From: Rhodococcus sp. SMB37
GTDB lineage: Bacteria; Actinomycetota; Actinomycetes; Mycobacteriales; Mycobacteriaceae
DNA length: 64,000 nucleotides
Reading direction: 5' to 3'
Assembly (NCBI RefSeq): GCF_004345605.1
Contig: NZ_SLVY01000002.1
Span: 124,001 to 188,000 of the forward strand
The notes below the pieces were generated by a model. The model was not told the DNA's origin, made no database searches, and saw only the letters and a program-made list of their open reading frames with translations. Made by a program: the position numbers and the translations under genes. Each line of letters starts with the position of its first letter. The first letter of the stretch is position 1. Shown in pieces: positions 35,429 through 43,643 of the stretch.

Positions 35429-35881
35429 TTATGCCGTCCGGAGGCTCTGCCCCCAGAATTGCGCGAGACCATCACGGACACGCTCGACGTCGTCTGCCGT
35501 GCCCATCAGTTCGAACCGATACAGATACGGCACCTTGCACTTTCGCGAAACGATGTCGCCCGCGAAACAGAACGATTCACCGAAGTTGGTGTTCCCCGCC
35601 GCGATCACGCCACGGATCAGGCTCCGGTTGCGCTCGTTGTTCAAGAAGCGGATCACCTGTTTAGGAACGAAATTCGTGTCGCGTCCGGTGATGGTGGTGC
35701 CACCTCCGTACGTGGGCAGGATCAGCACGAATGGATCGGCGACCTCGAACGAACCCTCACGGTCGTGCAGCGGGATCCGGACGGCCGGAATCCCGAGTTT
35801 CTGCACGAACCTGTGGGTGTTCTCGGATGCGCTCGAGAAGTACACCAGGGACGTCCCCGGGGTGGACCCCTGCGAGGTCAT
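35429..35881 (-). CDS. nrdI: Ribonucleotide reductase flavodoxin NrdI
   Basis: A 150-residue flavodoxin-like protein that supplies the oxidant needed to build the Mn2-tyrosyl radical in NrdF. The FMN-binding loops are visible: [14 protein letters not shown] for the phosphate, LPTYGGGT and [15 protein letters not shown] for the ring. Start ATG 35881. It lies between nrdH (80 bases upstream) and nrdE, the standard class Ib order. Confidence 0.96.
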   Translation of the reverse strand: MTSQGSTPGTSLVYFSSASENTHRFVQKLGIPAVRIPLHDREGSFEVADPFVLILPTYGGGTTITGRDTNFVPKQVIRFLNNERNRSLIRGVIAAGNTNFGESFCFAGDIVSRKCKVPYLYRFELMGTADDVERVRDGLAQFWGQSLRTA

Positions 35882-35961
35882 CGGTACTCACCAACTTTTC
35901 GGTCGATTGCGAAGGCCGGCCCGTCGTACCGTGCCGTACTGCCGTAGCGATCCGTGCGGGA

Positions 35962-36192
35962 TCAGGCAGCGACGGCGAGAGCCTTGATGCGATCAGGACG
36001 GAAACCCGACCAGTGATCCTCGCCGGCCACGACGACGGGTGCCTGGAGGTAACCCAGAGCCATGACGTAGTCGCGGGCTTCGGGGTTCTCGGAGATGTCG
36101 ACGACCGAGTATTCGATTCCGGCCTTGTCGAGGGCTCGATAGGTGGCGTTGCACTGGACGCAGGCAGGCTTGGTGTAGACGGTGATGTTCAT
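35962..36192 (-). CDS. nrdH: Glutaredoxin-like NrdH
   Basis: A 76-residue redoxin that reduces NrdE and is itself reduced by thioredoxin reductase. It has the C-x-x-C active site YTKPACVQCNATYRAL and the NrdH hallmark WSGFRPDRI near the C-terminus. Start ATG 36192 is preceded by GAGGGG; the longer open frame upstream is the leader. It is the first gene of nrdHIEF, so the paired NrdR-like boxes 130-180 bases upstream should control all four. Confidence 0.96.
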   Translation of the reverse strand: MNITVYTKPACVQCNATYRALDKAGIEYSVVDISENPEARDYVMALGYLQAPVVVAGEDHWSGFRPDRIKALAVAA

Positions 36193-36324
36193 GGGATTCC
36201 CCTCTTCAACACGGCCGCGACGGGCCGGACGACTGACTGCTGCGCGATGCTCGAATGCCCACCAAACCCGGCCCGATCTCACTTCCCCGAGAGATCCGTG
36301 CCGTATGGGCTTCCAACGGTCTCG

Positions 36325-36340
36325 ACACTACACCTTGTGC
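36325..36340. promoter_or_regulatory. NrdR-like box 1 (nrdH promoter)
   Basis: ACACTACACCTTGTGC fits the NrdR consensus (ACACWATATATWGTGT-like) at most outer positions: ACAC-TA at the left and T-GTG at the right. NrdR represses ribonucleotide reductase genes from pairs of such boxes. Confidence 0.65.
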
Positions 36341-36356
36341 CCGACAGATACATAGA

Positions 36357-36372
36357 ACCCAGGATGTTGTGA
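36357..36372. promoter_or_regulatory. NrdR-like box 2 (nrdH promoter)
   Basis: ACCCAGGATGTTGTGA is a weaker NrdR-like match (about 11 of 16). It starts exactly 32 bases after box 1, i.e. three helical turns, the spacing known for cooperative NrdR binding. The spacing is the best argument for it. Confidence 0.55.
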
Positions 36373-36474
36373 GTTACATTCTTGATATTCCCAGGTCGCC
36401 TCACTTTCGCACCGCAGCTCGGACGCGTCTGCGGCGTGTCGAGGACCGTATTCGAGGTGCGTTCCCACACAGTG

Positions 36475-36512
36475 TGACGCGACCCACCGACAAGTACCGG
36501 TGGGCCGCGTCA
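36475..36512 (-). terminator. Terminator hairpin after the molybdenum hydroxylase operon
   Basis: Arms 36475-36489 and 36498-36512 pair over 15 bp with one mismatch that becomes a G-U or A-C position, and an 8-base loop. It lies 9 bases past the stop of the large subunit gene on the minus strand. Confidence 0.75.
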
Positions 36513-36520
36513 CGGACCGG

Positions 36521-38611
36521 TCAGGGCAGCGCGCCGGACACATCCTCCAGGTGCGCCGGCAGTGTCCTCACCCGGACTCCCGTCGCATGCCACAGCGCGT
36601 TGACAACGGCCGCCGCGCTACCGACGATGCCGATCTCACCGACACCACGTGATCCCGTCGGAGTGGCCCGTAGATCGTCCTCGTCCAGCCATGCGGCGTC
36701 GATGTTGCCGATGTCGGCGTGCGTCGGCACGTGATACTCGGCCAGATCATGATTGACGACGTGTCCGAAACGCTCATCGCGGATGCTCTCCTCGAACAGC
36801 GCCATGGAGATCCCGAAACACATCCCACCGATGAACTGCGAGCGGGCGGTGCGTGGATTGATCACCCTCCCCACCGAGAACATCCCCAGCATCCTGGGCA
36901 CCCTGATCTCGCCGGTATCGGCATCGACGCGGACCTCCGCGAAATGTGCGCCGTACGACTGCGCGCGACAGTGTTCGAGTTCCCGATTCTCGCCTGCGGC
37001 CGCAGTCAGTTCCGCGCCGACCTCGGGACGATCGCCGAATCGTTTTCGGAACTCCTCCACCGCGGTCACGATCGCGGTACCCCACGACGAGGTACCCGAC
37101 GAGCCACCGGCGACCGTCGCATTGGGCAGCGCACTGTCGCCGATCTCGACCCGCACGTCGCCGGCTCGGCATCCGAGAGTATCCGCAGCGATGAGGGTCA
37201 GGGCCGTCCATGCACCTGTTCCGAGATCGGCGGCGCCGATTCGCACGACGAACCGGTCGTCCCCCTCGTGGCGGATCGATGCTTCCGAGCCGGGGTTGAC
37301 CATGTGCGGGTAGGTTGCGACCGCGACTCCCGTCCCGGTCAGCCACCGCCCGTGACGCCGGAGCCCAGGCGCACGATCGTCCGGATCCCAGCCGAACCGT
37401 CGGCCACCCTCGCGGAGGCACTCGACCAGTCTCCGCGACGACCACGGCTTCCCGGTCTCCGGGTCCACTTCGGGTTCGTTGCGGATTCGCAGATCGATCG
37501 GGTCGATTCCGCAGGCCTCCGCGAGTTCGTCCATCGCAACCTCCCCGGCGTACATACCGGGAGCTTCCCCGGGCGCCCGCATCCAGAACGGCGCGGGCAC
37601 GTCCAAGGCCACCGCCCGGTGGGTAGTCCTCAGGTTCGGTACCCGGTACAAGCTCCGCGCTGATACCGCGGCCTGCTCGACGAACTCCGAGACGTGCGAC
37701 GACTGGGTGTACGCCTCGTGGATCAGTCCTGTGATCGTCCCGTCACGGTCGGCGGCAATGCGTACATGAGACGCTGTCGGCGCTCGATAGCCGACGTAAC
37801 CGAACATGTCCTGCCGCGTCACCGCGAACTTCACCGCGCGCCCCGGTACCGCACGTGCGGCCATCGACGCGAGCACGTCGTGTGCATGAGGCGCGCCCTT
37901 CGAGCCGAATCCGCCGCCGATGTACGGGCATATCACCCGGATCTTCGATGGGTCGATCCCGAGGACCGGTGCGAGTGCCTCGACCACCCCGTGCGGATGC
38001 TGAGTCGAATCGTAGAGCGTCAACTCGTCGTCCTCCCACAACGCCACCACGGTGTGGGGTTCGAGGGGGTTGTTGTGCTCCTCCGGGGTCGAATACCACT
38101 CGTCCACAACCACATCGGCACTACCGAAGGCAGCGTCGACGTTTCCCCGTTCGCTGTCGGCCGAGTAGCCGCCGTTGGCTTTCTCCGGTGCATACATCGC
38201 GGGGTGATCGGGCCGGAATCCGGTGTCGTGAGGTTGCGGGTCGTACTCGATCGTCAACTGATCGCACACCTGCCGGGCCACTTCCGGTGTCTCCGCGATC
38301 ACCGCGGCAACCATCTGCCCCCGATACGCGACGTCCGAGCTCTGAAGGACCACGTACTCGCCTTCCGCTTCCGCTGTCAGCCGCGGTGCGTCGAAGACAG
38401 TGAGCACAGCAAGCACACCGGGAACCGCCCGTGCTGCCGCCGCGTCGATGTTCCGGACCCGGCCGCGCGCAATCGTTGCGGTTGCGGGGACGAGGTACGC
38501 CGGATCCGCTACGCGGTGCTCGTATGCGTACGGCGCGGTTCCCGTCACCTTTCCAGGTCCGTCCAGCCTCGCGGTCGACGTACCGATTGCACGCTTCTCG
38601 ATGCGGTTCAT
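36521..38611 (-). CDS. Molybdenum hydroxylase large subunit (xanthine dehydrogenase family, PaoC-like)
   Basis: A 696-residue molybdopterin-binding subunit. It begins GPGKVTGTAPYAYEH as PaoC/YagR proteins do, has the cofactor-binding GGGFGSKGAPHAHDVL and the SSGTSSWGTA block, and the catalytic glutamate in RGVGEIGIV (Glu659). PaoC-type enzymes oxidise aldehydes to acids and use the cytosine dinucleotide form of the cofactor; the substrate here is not certain. Gene order is 2Fe-2S, FAD, Mo subunit, with 9 bases between the last two. No chaperone (XdhC-like) or cytidylyltransferase gene is in the window. Confidence 0.9.
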   Translation of the reverse strand: MNRIEKRAIGTSTARLDGPGKVTGTAPYAYEHRVADPAYLVPATATIARGRVRNIDAAAARAVPGVLAVLTVFDAPRLTAEAEGEYVVLQSSDVAYRGQMVAAVIAETPEVARQVCDQLTIEYDPQPHDTGFRPDHPAMYAPEKANGGYSADSERGNVDAAFGSADVVVDEWYSTPEEHNNPLEPHTVVALWEDDELTLYDSTQHPHGVVEALAPVLGIDPSKIRVICPYIGGGFGSKGAPHAHDVLASMAARAVPGRAVKFAVTRQDMFGYVGYRAPTASHVRIAADRDGTITGLIHEAYTQSSHVSEFVEQAAVSARSLYRVPNLRTTHRAVALDVPAPFWMRAPGEAPGMYAGEVAMDELAEACGIDPIDLRIRNEPEVDPETGKPWSSRRLVECLREGGRRFGWDPDDRAPGLRRHGRWLTGTGVAVATYPHMVNPGSEASIRHEGDDRFVVRIGAADLGTGAWTALTLIAADTLGCRAGDVRVEIGDSALPNATVAGGSSGTSSWGTAIVTAVEEFRKRFGDRPEVGAELTAAAGENRELEHCRAQSYGAHFAEVRVDADTGEIRVPRMLGMFSVGRVINPRTARSQFIGGMCFGISMALFEESIRDERFGHVVNHDLAEYHVPTHADIGNIDAAWLDEDDLRATPTGSRGVGEIGIVGSAAAVVNALWHATGVRVRTLPAHLEDVSGALP

Positions 38612-38620
38612 GCAGGCTCC

Positions 38621-39610
38621 TCACGAGAAAATCCGGTCTGCAAGCTCTCGCAGGACCGCGACGACGGTGCGTCGGAGCAGCACCACCTTGAACTCGTTGC
38701 CGTCGAGCGGTTGCGCGTGGGCGAGCTCGGCGTCCGCTGCTGCGGCGAATACGGCATCACTCGGGAATTCCCCCAAGAGCGCTTCCTCGGCACGATGCGC
38801 CCGCCACGGCCGGTGGGCGACTCCGCCGAACGCGAGCCTGCACCCACTGATCGCACCGTCGGTCACGGTCAGTTCCGCCGCCACCGACACCAGGGCGAAT
38901 GCGAACGCGGCGCGATCTCGGACCTTGCGATAGGTCGACGCGCTGCCCTGCGGTGGAGGAATGTGCACATCCACGATGAGGTCGTCGCGCGCGAGGTCGG
39001 TGTCGAGTTCGGGTGTGTCCCCGGGCAGGCGGTACAACTCCTCGATCGGGATGGTCCGTTCACCTTCCGGTCCGAGAACCACGGCTTCGGCGTCGAGGGC
39101 GAGCAGGGCCACAGCCATATCGGACGGGTGCGTGGCGACACAGCCATCGGACGCGCCGAACAGTGCGTGATACCGGGTGTAACCACCGAGAGCCGAACAC
39201 CCGCTACCCGGTTCACGCTTGTTACACGGGGTCGATACGTCTCTGAAGTACACACATCGCGTGCGCTGGAGGAGATTCCCTCCGGTGGTTGCCGAGTTCC
39301 GCAGTTGCGGCGACGCACCCGAGAGAAGTGCACGGGACAGCATCGGATAGCGGCGCCGTACAACCGGGTGCGCGGCAAGGTCGCTGTTGCGCACGTTCGC
39401 ACCGATCCGGACACCGCCGTCCGCGGCATCGACGATGTCGTCGAGCGGCAATCGCGAGATGTCGACCAGCAGGTCCGGAGTCTCGACGCCGAGCTTCAGA
39501 TTGTCGACGAGATTGGTCCCTCCGGCAAGGAATGCCGCGTGGGGGTTGTCATGGACGAGTGCGACCGCGCCGGCCGGGTCCGCCGCCCGCTCATAGCGCA
39601 CCGACTTCAT
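38621..39610 (-). CDS. Molybdenum hydroxylase FAD subunit with [4Fe-4S] loop (PaoB-like)
   Basis: A 329-residue FAD-binding subunit: FLAGGTNLVDNLKLG and NSATTGGNLLQRTRC bind FAD. The segment CVYFRDVSTPCNKREPGSGC, together with a Cys in ASDGCVATHP, matches the extra [4Fe-4S]-binding insertion of PaoB and 4-hydroxybenzoyl-CoA reductase, which most xanthine dehydrogenases lack. Start ATG 39610 (MKSVRYERA) overlaps the stop of the iron-sulfur subunit by four bases; the frame open further upstream lies in that gene. Electrons would run Mo, 2Fe-2S, (4Fe-4S), FAD. Confidence 0.9.
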   Translation of the reverse strand: MKSVRYERAADPAGAVALVHDNPHAAFLAGGTNLVDNLKLGVETPDLLVDISRLPLDDIVDAADGGVRIGANVRNSDLAAHPVVRRRYPMLSRALLSGASPQLRNSATTGGNLLQRTRCVYFRDVSTPCNKREPGSGCSALGGYTRYHALFGASDGCVATHPSDMAVALLALDAEAVVLGPEGERTIPIEELYRLPGDTPELDTDLARDDLIVDVHIPPPQGSASTYRKVRDRAAFAFALVSVAAELTVTDGAISGCRLAFGGVAHRPWRAHRAEEALLGEFPSDAVFAAAADAELAHAQPLDGNEFKVVLLRRTVVAVLRELADRIFS

Positions 39611-40185
39611 TCCTCGGGCCTTCCGGTCGGCACTACGGTGTCGCTGCCCGCGAACTCGGAGATCGCCGCAACGATGTTCGGATACGCCCCGCACCGGCAC
39701 AGATTGCCGCTCATTCGTTCGCGGATCTCGGCATCGTCGAGCGCAACAGCCGATTCGAAGTCCTCGGTGACGTAGCTGGGATCTCCGTGCGCAAACTCGT
39801 CGAGCATCCCCACCGCGGAACAGATCTGGCCAGGTGTGCAGTATCCGCACTGGAACGCATCGTCATCGATGAACTGCTGTTGGAGTGGATGCAACTCGCC
39901 GTCCGGGGACAGTCCGGCTGCCGTGAGGATTTCGGCCCCATCATGGGAGACGGCGAGAGCGAGGCATGTGGCGACACGGCGACCGTCGAGCAGCACGGTG
40001 CACGACCCGCACTGACCGTGATCGCATCCCTTCTTGGGGGCGGTGACGTCGAGGCGGTCGCGAAGAGCGTCGAGAACAGTGGTGCGCACATCGACCGTGA
40101 CGCGGTGCCGTGCACCGTCGACGTGGAGCACTATGTTCCGCTCACACTCGTTCACGACAGGGGTCGATGCGATCTCCGTTGGCAT
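39607..40185 (-). CDS. Molybdenum hydroxylase [2Fe-2S] subunit (PaoA-like)
   Basis: A 192-residue subunit with a plant-type 2Fe-2S cluster (KKGCDHGQCGSCTVLLDG, then TCLALA) and the second, all-helical 2Fe-2S domain (FQCGYCTPGQICSA and SGNLCRCGAYPNIVAAI). E. coli PaoA has a Tat signal; this one starts MPTEIASTPVVNECERN without one, so the enzyme should be cytoplasmic. Start ATG 40185. It is the first gene of the three-gene operon and is divergent from the siderophore-binding lipoprotein. Confidence 0.92.
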   Translation of the reverse strand: MPTEIASTPVVNECERNIVLHVDGARHRVTVDVRTTVLDALRDRLDVTAPKKGCDHGQCGSCTVLLDGRRVATCLALAVSHDGAEILTAAGLSPDGELHPLQQQFIDDDAFQCGYCTPGQICSAVGMLDEFAHGDPSYVTEDFESAVALDDAEIRERMSGNLCRCGAYPNIVAAISEFAGSDTVVPTGRPEE

Positions 40186-40292
40186 GGGTGACCTCCGAGC
40201 GGTGGGCTGTGCCCTCAGCATTCCCGTCAGCGACCCGATCCAATCGTTCTCCGGCGGAATCGCGGATATCGAGCGCAACATCCACCCACAAC

Positions 40293-40311
40293 TTAGGCAA
40301 CGCTGCCCTAA
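40293..40311. promoter_or_regulatory. IdeR/DtxR-type iron box
   Basis: TTAGGCAACGCTGCCCTAA matches the 19-bp consensus TTAGGTTAGGCTAACCTAA at 14 positions, including both conserved outer TTAGG/CCTAA arms. It lies 53 bases before the TTG start of the siderophore-binding lipoprotein, a position that would let IdeR-Fe2+ block its promoter. It is also 108 bases upstream of the divergent hydroxylase operon. Confidence 0.75.
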
Positions 40312-40351
40312 CCGTAAGATCGCTTGAAATGCCGCCTCGGCATCACCACGC

Positions 40352-40357
40352 AGGAGG
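40352..40357 (+). promoter_or_regulatory. Ribosome binding site deciding a TTG start
   Basis: AGGAGG, six bases before TTG 40364. It supports the TTG as the true start of the lipoprotein gene. Confidence 0.75.
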
Positions 40358-40363
40358 AAGATC

Positions 40364-41398
40364 TTGTCCACAACATTGCATCGCCGCCGCACCCGCGGCG
40401 CACGCCTGTTGGCAGCCGTCGGCACCCTGGCGCTCGGAGTCACAATGACGGCGTGCTCGTCCGACACCGAGTCGAATGAGGACGCGTCGACCCCCGCCAC
40501 CGACTCGAGCGAGTCGAGCGGTGAGTGGCCGCGCACCGTGGAGACGGCCGACGGCCCCGTCACCCTCGATGCCCAGCCCGAACGGATCGTGTCGACGAGC
40601 GTGACCCTCACCGGCACTCTGCTCGCGCTCGATGCCCCGCTGTACGGCACCGCCGCACAGCCGCCGAGCACCGTGACCGACGACGACGGCCTGTTCACAC
40701 AGTGGGCCGACGTCGCAGCCGAGCGTGACGTGGAGATCCTCTACCAGGGCGAGCCGAGCCTCGAGGCGATCACCGCCGCGACACCGGACCTCATCGTCGT
40801 CTCGTCCAGCGGCGCCGATTCCACACTCGATCAGGTTGAACTTCTCTCCCAGATCGCGCCCACCCTCGTCTACGACTACTCGGACAAGTCGTGGCAGGAC
40901 CTGACCACGCAGATGGCCGAGGCGGTCGGTGCAGAAGAGCGCGCAGCCGAACTTCTCGAGGAGTTCGACAGCAAGGTCGACGAAGCGAAGAGCACGATCG
41001 CACCCGCACTCGCCGAGGACAACACGGTGAGCATCCTCACCTACAATTCGCCAGAGGATTCCCGGATCTTCACAGACGAGTCCGCTCAGGGTCGTCTCGC
41101 CACACGGCTGGGCTTCGAGATCGCGTCCGTCCCCGAGACAGCGGGAGCGGCCGCGGCGGGGCGCTCGGACATCATCGCCGTGGCGACCGAGAATCTGCCG
41201 CTGGCACTGACCGGCGGAACCACCTTCATCATCAACGCCCTGCCGGAGGACGCCGACCGTCTGAAGGCCGATCCGACGCTGGCCAACACGAAGTCGGTCC
41301 AGAACGGCACTGTCCACGCGCTCGGCTACGACAGCTTCCGCCTCGACTACTACAGCGCGAACAACGTCGTCGACCGTATTGTCGACGCGCTCGGCTGA
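40364..41398 (+). CDS. Fe3+-siderophore (FepB-type) substrate-binding lipoprotein
   Basis: A 344-residue lipoprotein receptor of an iron-siderophore ABC importer. The signal peptide ends in the lipobox VTMTAC (Cys near 31), followed by a Ser/Asp/Glu-rich linker. The mature domain has PERIVSTSVTLTGTLLALD, DLIVVSSSGADS and a C-terminal GYDSFRLDYYSANNVVDRI, typical of FepB. Start is TTG 40364 behind a strong AGGAGG. An IdeR box lies upstream, so induction under iron shortage is likely. No permease or ATPase gene is next to it; a perfect hairpin ends the transcript. Confidence 0.92.
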   Translation: MSTTLHRRRTRGARLLAAVGTLALGVTMTACSSDTESNEDASTPATDSSESSGEWPRTVETADGPVTLDAQPERIVSTSVTLTGTLLALDAPLYGTAAQPPSTVTDDDGLFTQWADVAAERDVEILYQGEPSLEAITAATPDLIVVSSSGADSTLDQVELLSQIAPTLVYDYSDKSWQDLTTQMAEAVGAEERAAELLEEFDSKVDEAKSTIAPALAEDNTVSILTYNSPEDSRIFTDESAQGRLATRLGFEIASVPETAGAAAAGRSDIIAVATENLPLALTGGTTFIINALPEDADRLKADPTLANTKSVQNGTVHALGYDSFRLDYYSANNVVDRIVDALG

Positions 41399-41439
41399 TC
41401 CCGGACACCGTTCGCGAACGTCCCCGGTATCACACACAC

Positions 41440-41476
41440 AGCGGGGCCGGAAACCTCAGAGGTTTCCGGCCCCGCT
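41440..41476. terminator. Bidirectional terminator hairpin
   Basis: Perfect 17-bp stem, arms 41440-41456 and 41460-41476 with a 3-base loop. It lies between the convergent stops of the FepB-type gene (41398) and the flavin reductase gene (41495). Confidence 0.88.
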
Positions 41477-41494
41477 CGCATGTGACGGTCGCGA

Positions 41495-42058
41495 TCAAGC
41501 GCTGACGACAGCTGCCTTCGCGTCGACGAGAGCGGTCACGACGGCAGCGATCTGCTCCGCGGTCTCGGCGTGCTCCTTGGCGTGGGCCTCACCGAACTTG
41601 CCGAAGGTCTCTCCGACAGTGAGCGACCCACCCTCGACGACCTTGCCGCCGGCGATACCCACAACCTTGGTTGCATCCTCGAGCGCCCACTTGCCGGCGT
41701 TCTTGCTCGGCGACTGGCCCACGATTGCGACCGGCTTGCCGCTCAGGGCGCCCACACCGTACGGGCGGGAGAGCCAGTCGATGGCGTTCTTCAGCACAGC
41801 GGACAGGGTGCCGTTGTACTCGGGCGTGACGAGCAGGAACGCGTCGGAGTCGGCGGCGGCATCGCGCAGTGCAGCTGCGGCGGCGGGGACGGTCTCGCCG
41901 TCGAGATCTTCGTTGTAGAAGGGGACATCTGCGAGCCCTTCGTAGACGGTGACCTCGACTTCGTCGGGGGACACTGCAACGGCGGTCTCTGCAAGCTGGC
42001 GGGTGACTGCGGCAGCGCGCAGGCTGCCGACGAGGGCGAGAACTCGGGTCTGGGCCAT
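41495..42058 (-). CDS. NAD(P)H-dependent FMN reductase (SsuE/ArsH-like flavodoxin fold)
   Basis: A 187-residue protein of the NADPH-dependent FMN reductase family: RVLALVGSLRAAAVTRQLAE binds the FMN phosphate, and LLVTPEYNGTLSAVLKNAIDWLSRP is the family signature. It may reduce FMN, quinones or azo compounds. Start ATG 42058 (MAQTRV); the longer frame reaches into the divergent promoter. It is transcribed divergently from a TetR gene, with a 12-bp perfect palindrome in between, so it is the likely target of that repressor. Confidence 0.92.
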   Translation of the reverse strand: MAQTRVLALVGSLRAAAVTRQLAETAVAVSPDEVEVTVYEGLADVPFYNEDLDGETVPAAAAALRDAAADSDAFLLVTPEYNGTLSAVLKNAIDWLSRPYGVGALSGKPVAIVGQSPSKNAGKWALEDATKVVGIAGGKVVEGGSLTVGETFGKFGEAHAKEHAETAEQIAAVVTALVDAKAAVVSA

Positions 42059-42122
42059 GTTCGAAATCCTTGAGGTCCGGGGACGGGGAAGTCCGGGGCG
42101 AAGCAACTACACGAGCATAAAC

Positions 42123-42134
42123 GGACCGCGGTCC
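42123..42134. promoter_or_regulatory. Palindromic operator between FMN reductase and tetR genes
   Basis: GGACCGCGGTCC is a perfect 12-bp palindrome, 33 bases before the TetR start and 65 before the reductase start. Its site and symmetry suit a TetR-family operator that controls both genes. Confidence 0.6.
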
Positions 42135-42166
42135 ACTTCCATTCCCGTCCGCTAAAGTGTGACCTT

Positions 42167-42790
42167 GTGAACACACCGGTCCCCCTCGCCGGCGAGAGCG
42201 TGGAACGATGCGACGCTGCGCGCAACCGGCAACGGCTCCTCGACGCCACCGCACTGCTCGTCGCCGAACGCGGACCCGACGCAGTGACCATGGACGCCGT
42301 CGCAGCCCGCGCCGGCGTCGGCAAAGGCACGGTGTTCCGTCGCTTCGGCTCGCGGGCGGGACTCATGGCCGCGCTCCTCGATCACAGCGAGTCAGCGTTC
42401 CAGTACGCCTGCATGTACGGTCCTCCCCCGCTCGGGCCCGACGCCGAGCCGATCGCGCGGCTGATCGCATTCGGCCGGGCACGCGTCGAACTCGTCGAAG
42501 TCCAGGGCGAACTGCTCCGCGCAGCGGAGAGCTCGGTCGAGACCCGCCACGGCAACGCCCCCCGGCAGGTCTCGCTCATCCACCTCGAGATGCTGCTGCG
42601 CACGATCGGGATGGGCGCCCGGTCCCGCTTGCTCGCCCACTCACTGTTGGCGGCGCTCGACCCCGGCCTGATCCTGTACCAGTGGCATGAGCTCGGCTAT
42701 TCCCTGAAGGAACTCGCCGACAACTGGGCAGACCTCGCTCATCGGGTCGTCACCGGCGACGGCCTTCCCAGTACGGAGTACTCCACATGA
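42167..42790 (+). CDS. TetR family transcriptional regulator
   Basis: A 207-residue repressor. The helix-turn-helix is in AVTMDAVAARAGVGKGTVFRRFGSRAGLM (about residues 41-69), the rest is a ligand-binding helical domain with no recognisable specificity. Start at GTG 42167 (VNTPVPLA). It is divergent from the flavin reductase and probably senses a compound that this enzyme reduces. The META lipoprotein gene follows 36 bases later on the same strand and might be co-transcribed. Confidence 0.92.
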   Translation: MNTPVPLAGESVERCDAARNRQRLLDATALLVAERGPDAVTMDAVAARAGVGKGTVFRRFGSRAGLMAALLDHSESAFQYACMYGPPPLGPDAEPIARLIAFGRARVELVEVQGELLRAAESSVETRHGNAPRQVSLIHLEMLLRTIGMGARSRLLAHSLLAALDPGLILYQWHELGYSLKELADNWADLAHRVVTGDGLPSTEYST

Positions 42791-42826
42791 AGCCCGAGTG
42801 CAGAGCACTCCACGTAACGTGAGCGG

Positions 42827-43621
42827 ATGACTCGCATCCTCGGCGTCCTCGCACTGTGTTCCGTGGCAGTCGCTGTCTCCGCATGCAGCGCCACCTCATC
42901 CGACCCCTCCGGATCAGGCTCGGCCGACGACCTCACCGGTCGCACGTTCGTCTCGACCGAGGTGACCGGCGACGCGATTCCCGGCGGAGGGCCGCTCGTC
43001 GTGGAGTTCCCCGAGCCCGGCCGCCTCGCCGCGACCGCAGGCTGCAACCGCTTCGCCGGCGGCATCGAACTCGCCGACGGCACCCTGAGTGCCCCGAATC
43101 TCGCGAGCACGATGATGGCGTGCCCGCCCCCTGCCGATGGAGCCGATGGATGGCTCAGCACCTTGCTCTCGGGATCACCGCAGTGGAGCCTCGACGGGGA
43201 CGTGCTCACCCTCACGGGCAGCGCGACCACCGTCTCTCTGACCGACAAGAAGGTCGCCGACCCCGACCGATCGCTCACCGGAACCGAATGGGTCGTCACG
43301 ACCATGCGCACCGCCGACGCGGTCATGTCGTCAGCGGCACTCGAGAACGCCGACGTGACGCTGACGGTCACCGAGGACGGTCAGGTCTCGGGCAGCACCG
43401 GATGCAACCGTTTCACCGGAACCGCCCAGGTCGGCGACGGTACCCTCGTGTTCGGTCCGCTGGCCACCACCCGCGTCGCGTGCGCCGACCCGGCGCTCGC
43501 CCAGATCGAGAACCACGTCCTCGCGGTCCTCTCAGGTGAGACCACCTATACCGTCGACGGGTCGGAGATGACACTCACGGCGTCGAACGGTGTCGACGGT
43601 CTGGGCTACCGAGCCCGCTAG
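42827..43621 (+). CDS. Lipoprotein with two META (HslJ-like) domains
   Basis: A 264-residue lipoprotein, signal peptide ending in the lipobox AVSAC (Cys near 20). Two tandem META domains follow, each with the family pattern: GCNRFAGGIELADGTL with MMACPP, and again GCNRFTGTAQVGDGTL with RVACADP. META domains occur in the heat-inducible protein HslJ and in outer-surface proteins; their function is not known in actinobacteria. Start ATG 42827. It converges on the nucleosidase gene with 22 bases between stops. Confidence 0.9.
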   Translation: MTRILGVLALCSVAVAVSACSATSSDPSGSGSADDLTGRTFVSTEVTGDAIPGGGPLVVEFPEPGRLAATAGCNRFAGGIELADGTLSAPNLASTMMACPPPADGADGWLSTLLSGSPQWSLDGDVLTLTGSATTVSLTDKKVADPDRSLTGTEWVVTTMRTADAVMSSAALENADVTLTVTEDGQVSGSTGCNRFTGTAQVGDGTLVFGPLATTRVACADPALAQIENHVLAVLSGETTYTVDGSEMTLTASNGVDGLGYRAR

Positions 43622-43643
43622 GCCGCGTGCCGTCAGCACCCTG

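Larger units (their letters stand above)
36193..36520. promoter_or_regulatory. 328-bp region between nrdH and the molybdenum hydroxylase genes
   Basis: No gene is supported here. It carries the nrdHIEF leader and promoter (36193-about 36375) with two NrdR-like boxes, a featureless stretch to 36474, and the terminator of the hydroxylase operon at 36475-36512. On the minus strand TATGTA lies between the two boxes and could be the -10 element. Confidence 0.5.

Noticed and set aside
36255-36734. 159-residue plus-strand frame in the nrdH leader
   Set aside because: It crosses the NrdR boxes and the terminator and has no homology-like features.
37694-39775. 693-residue plus-strand frame across the hydroxylase operon
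   Set aside because: It crosses two real genes on the other strand and contains no known motif.
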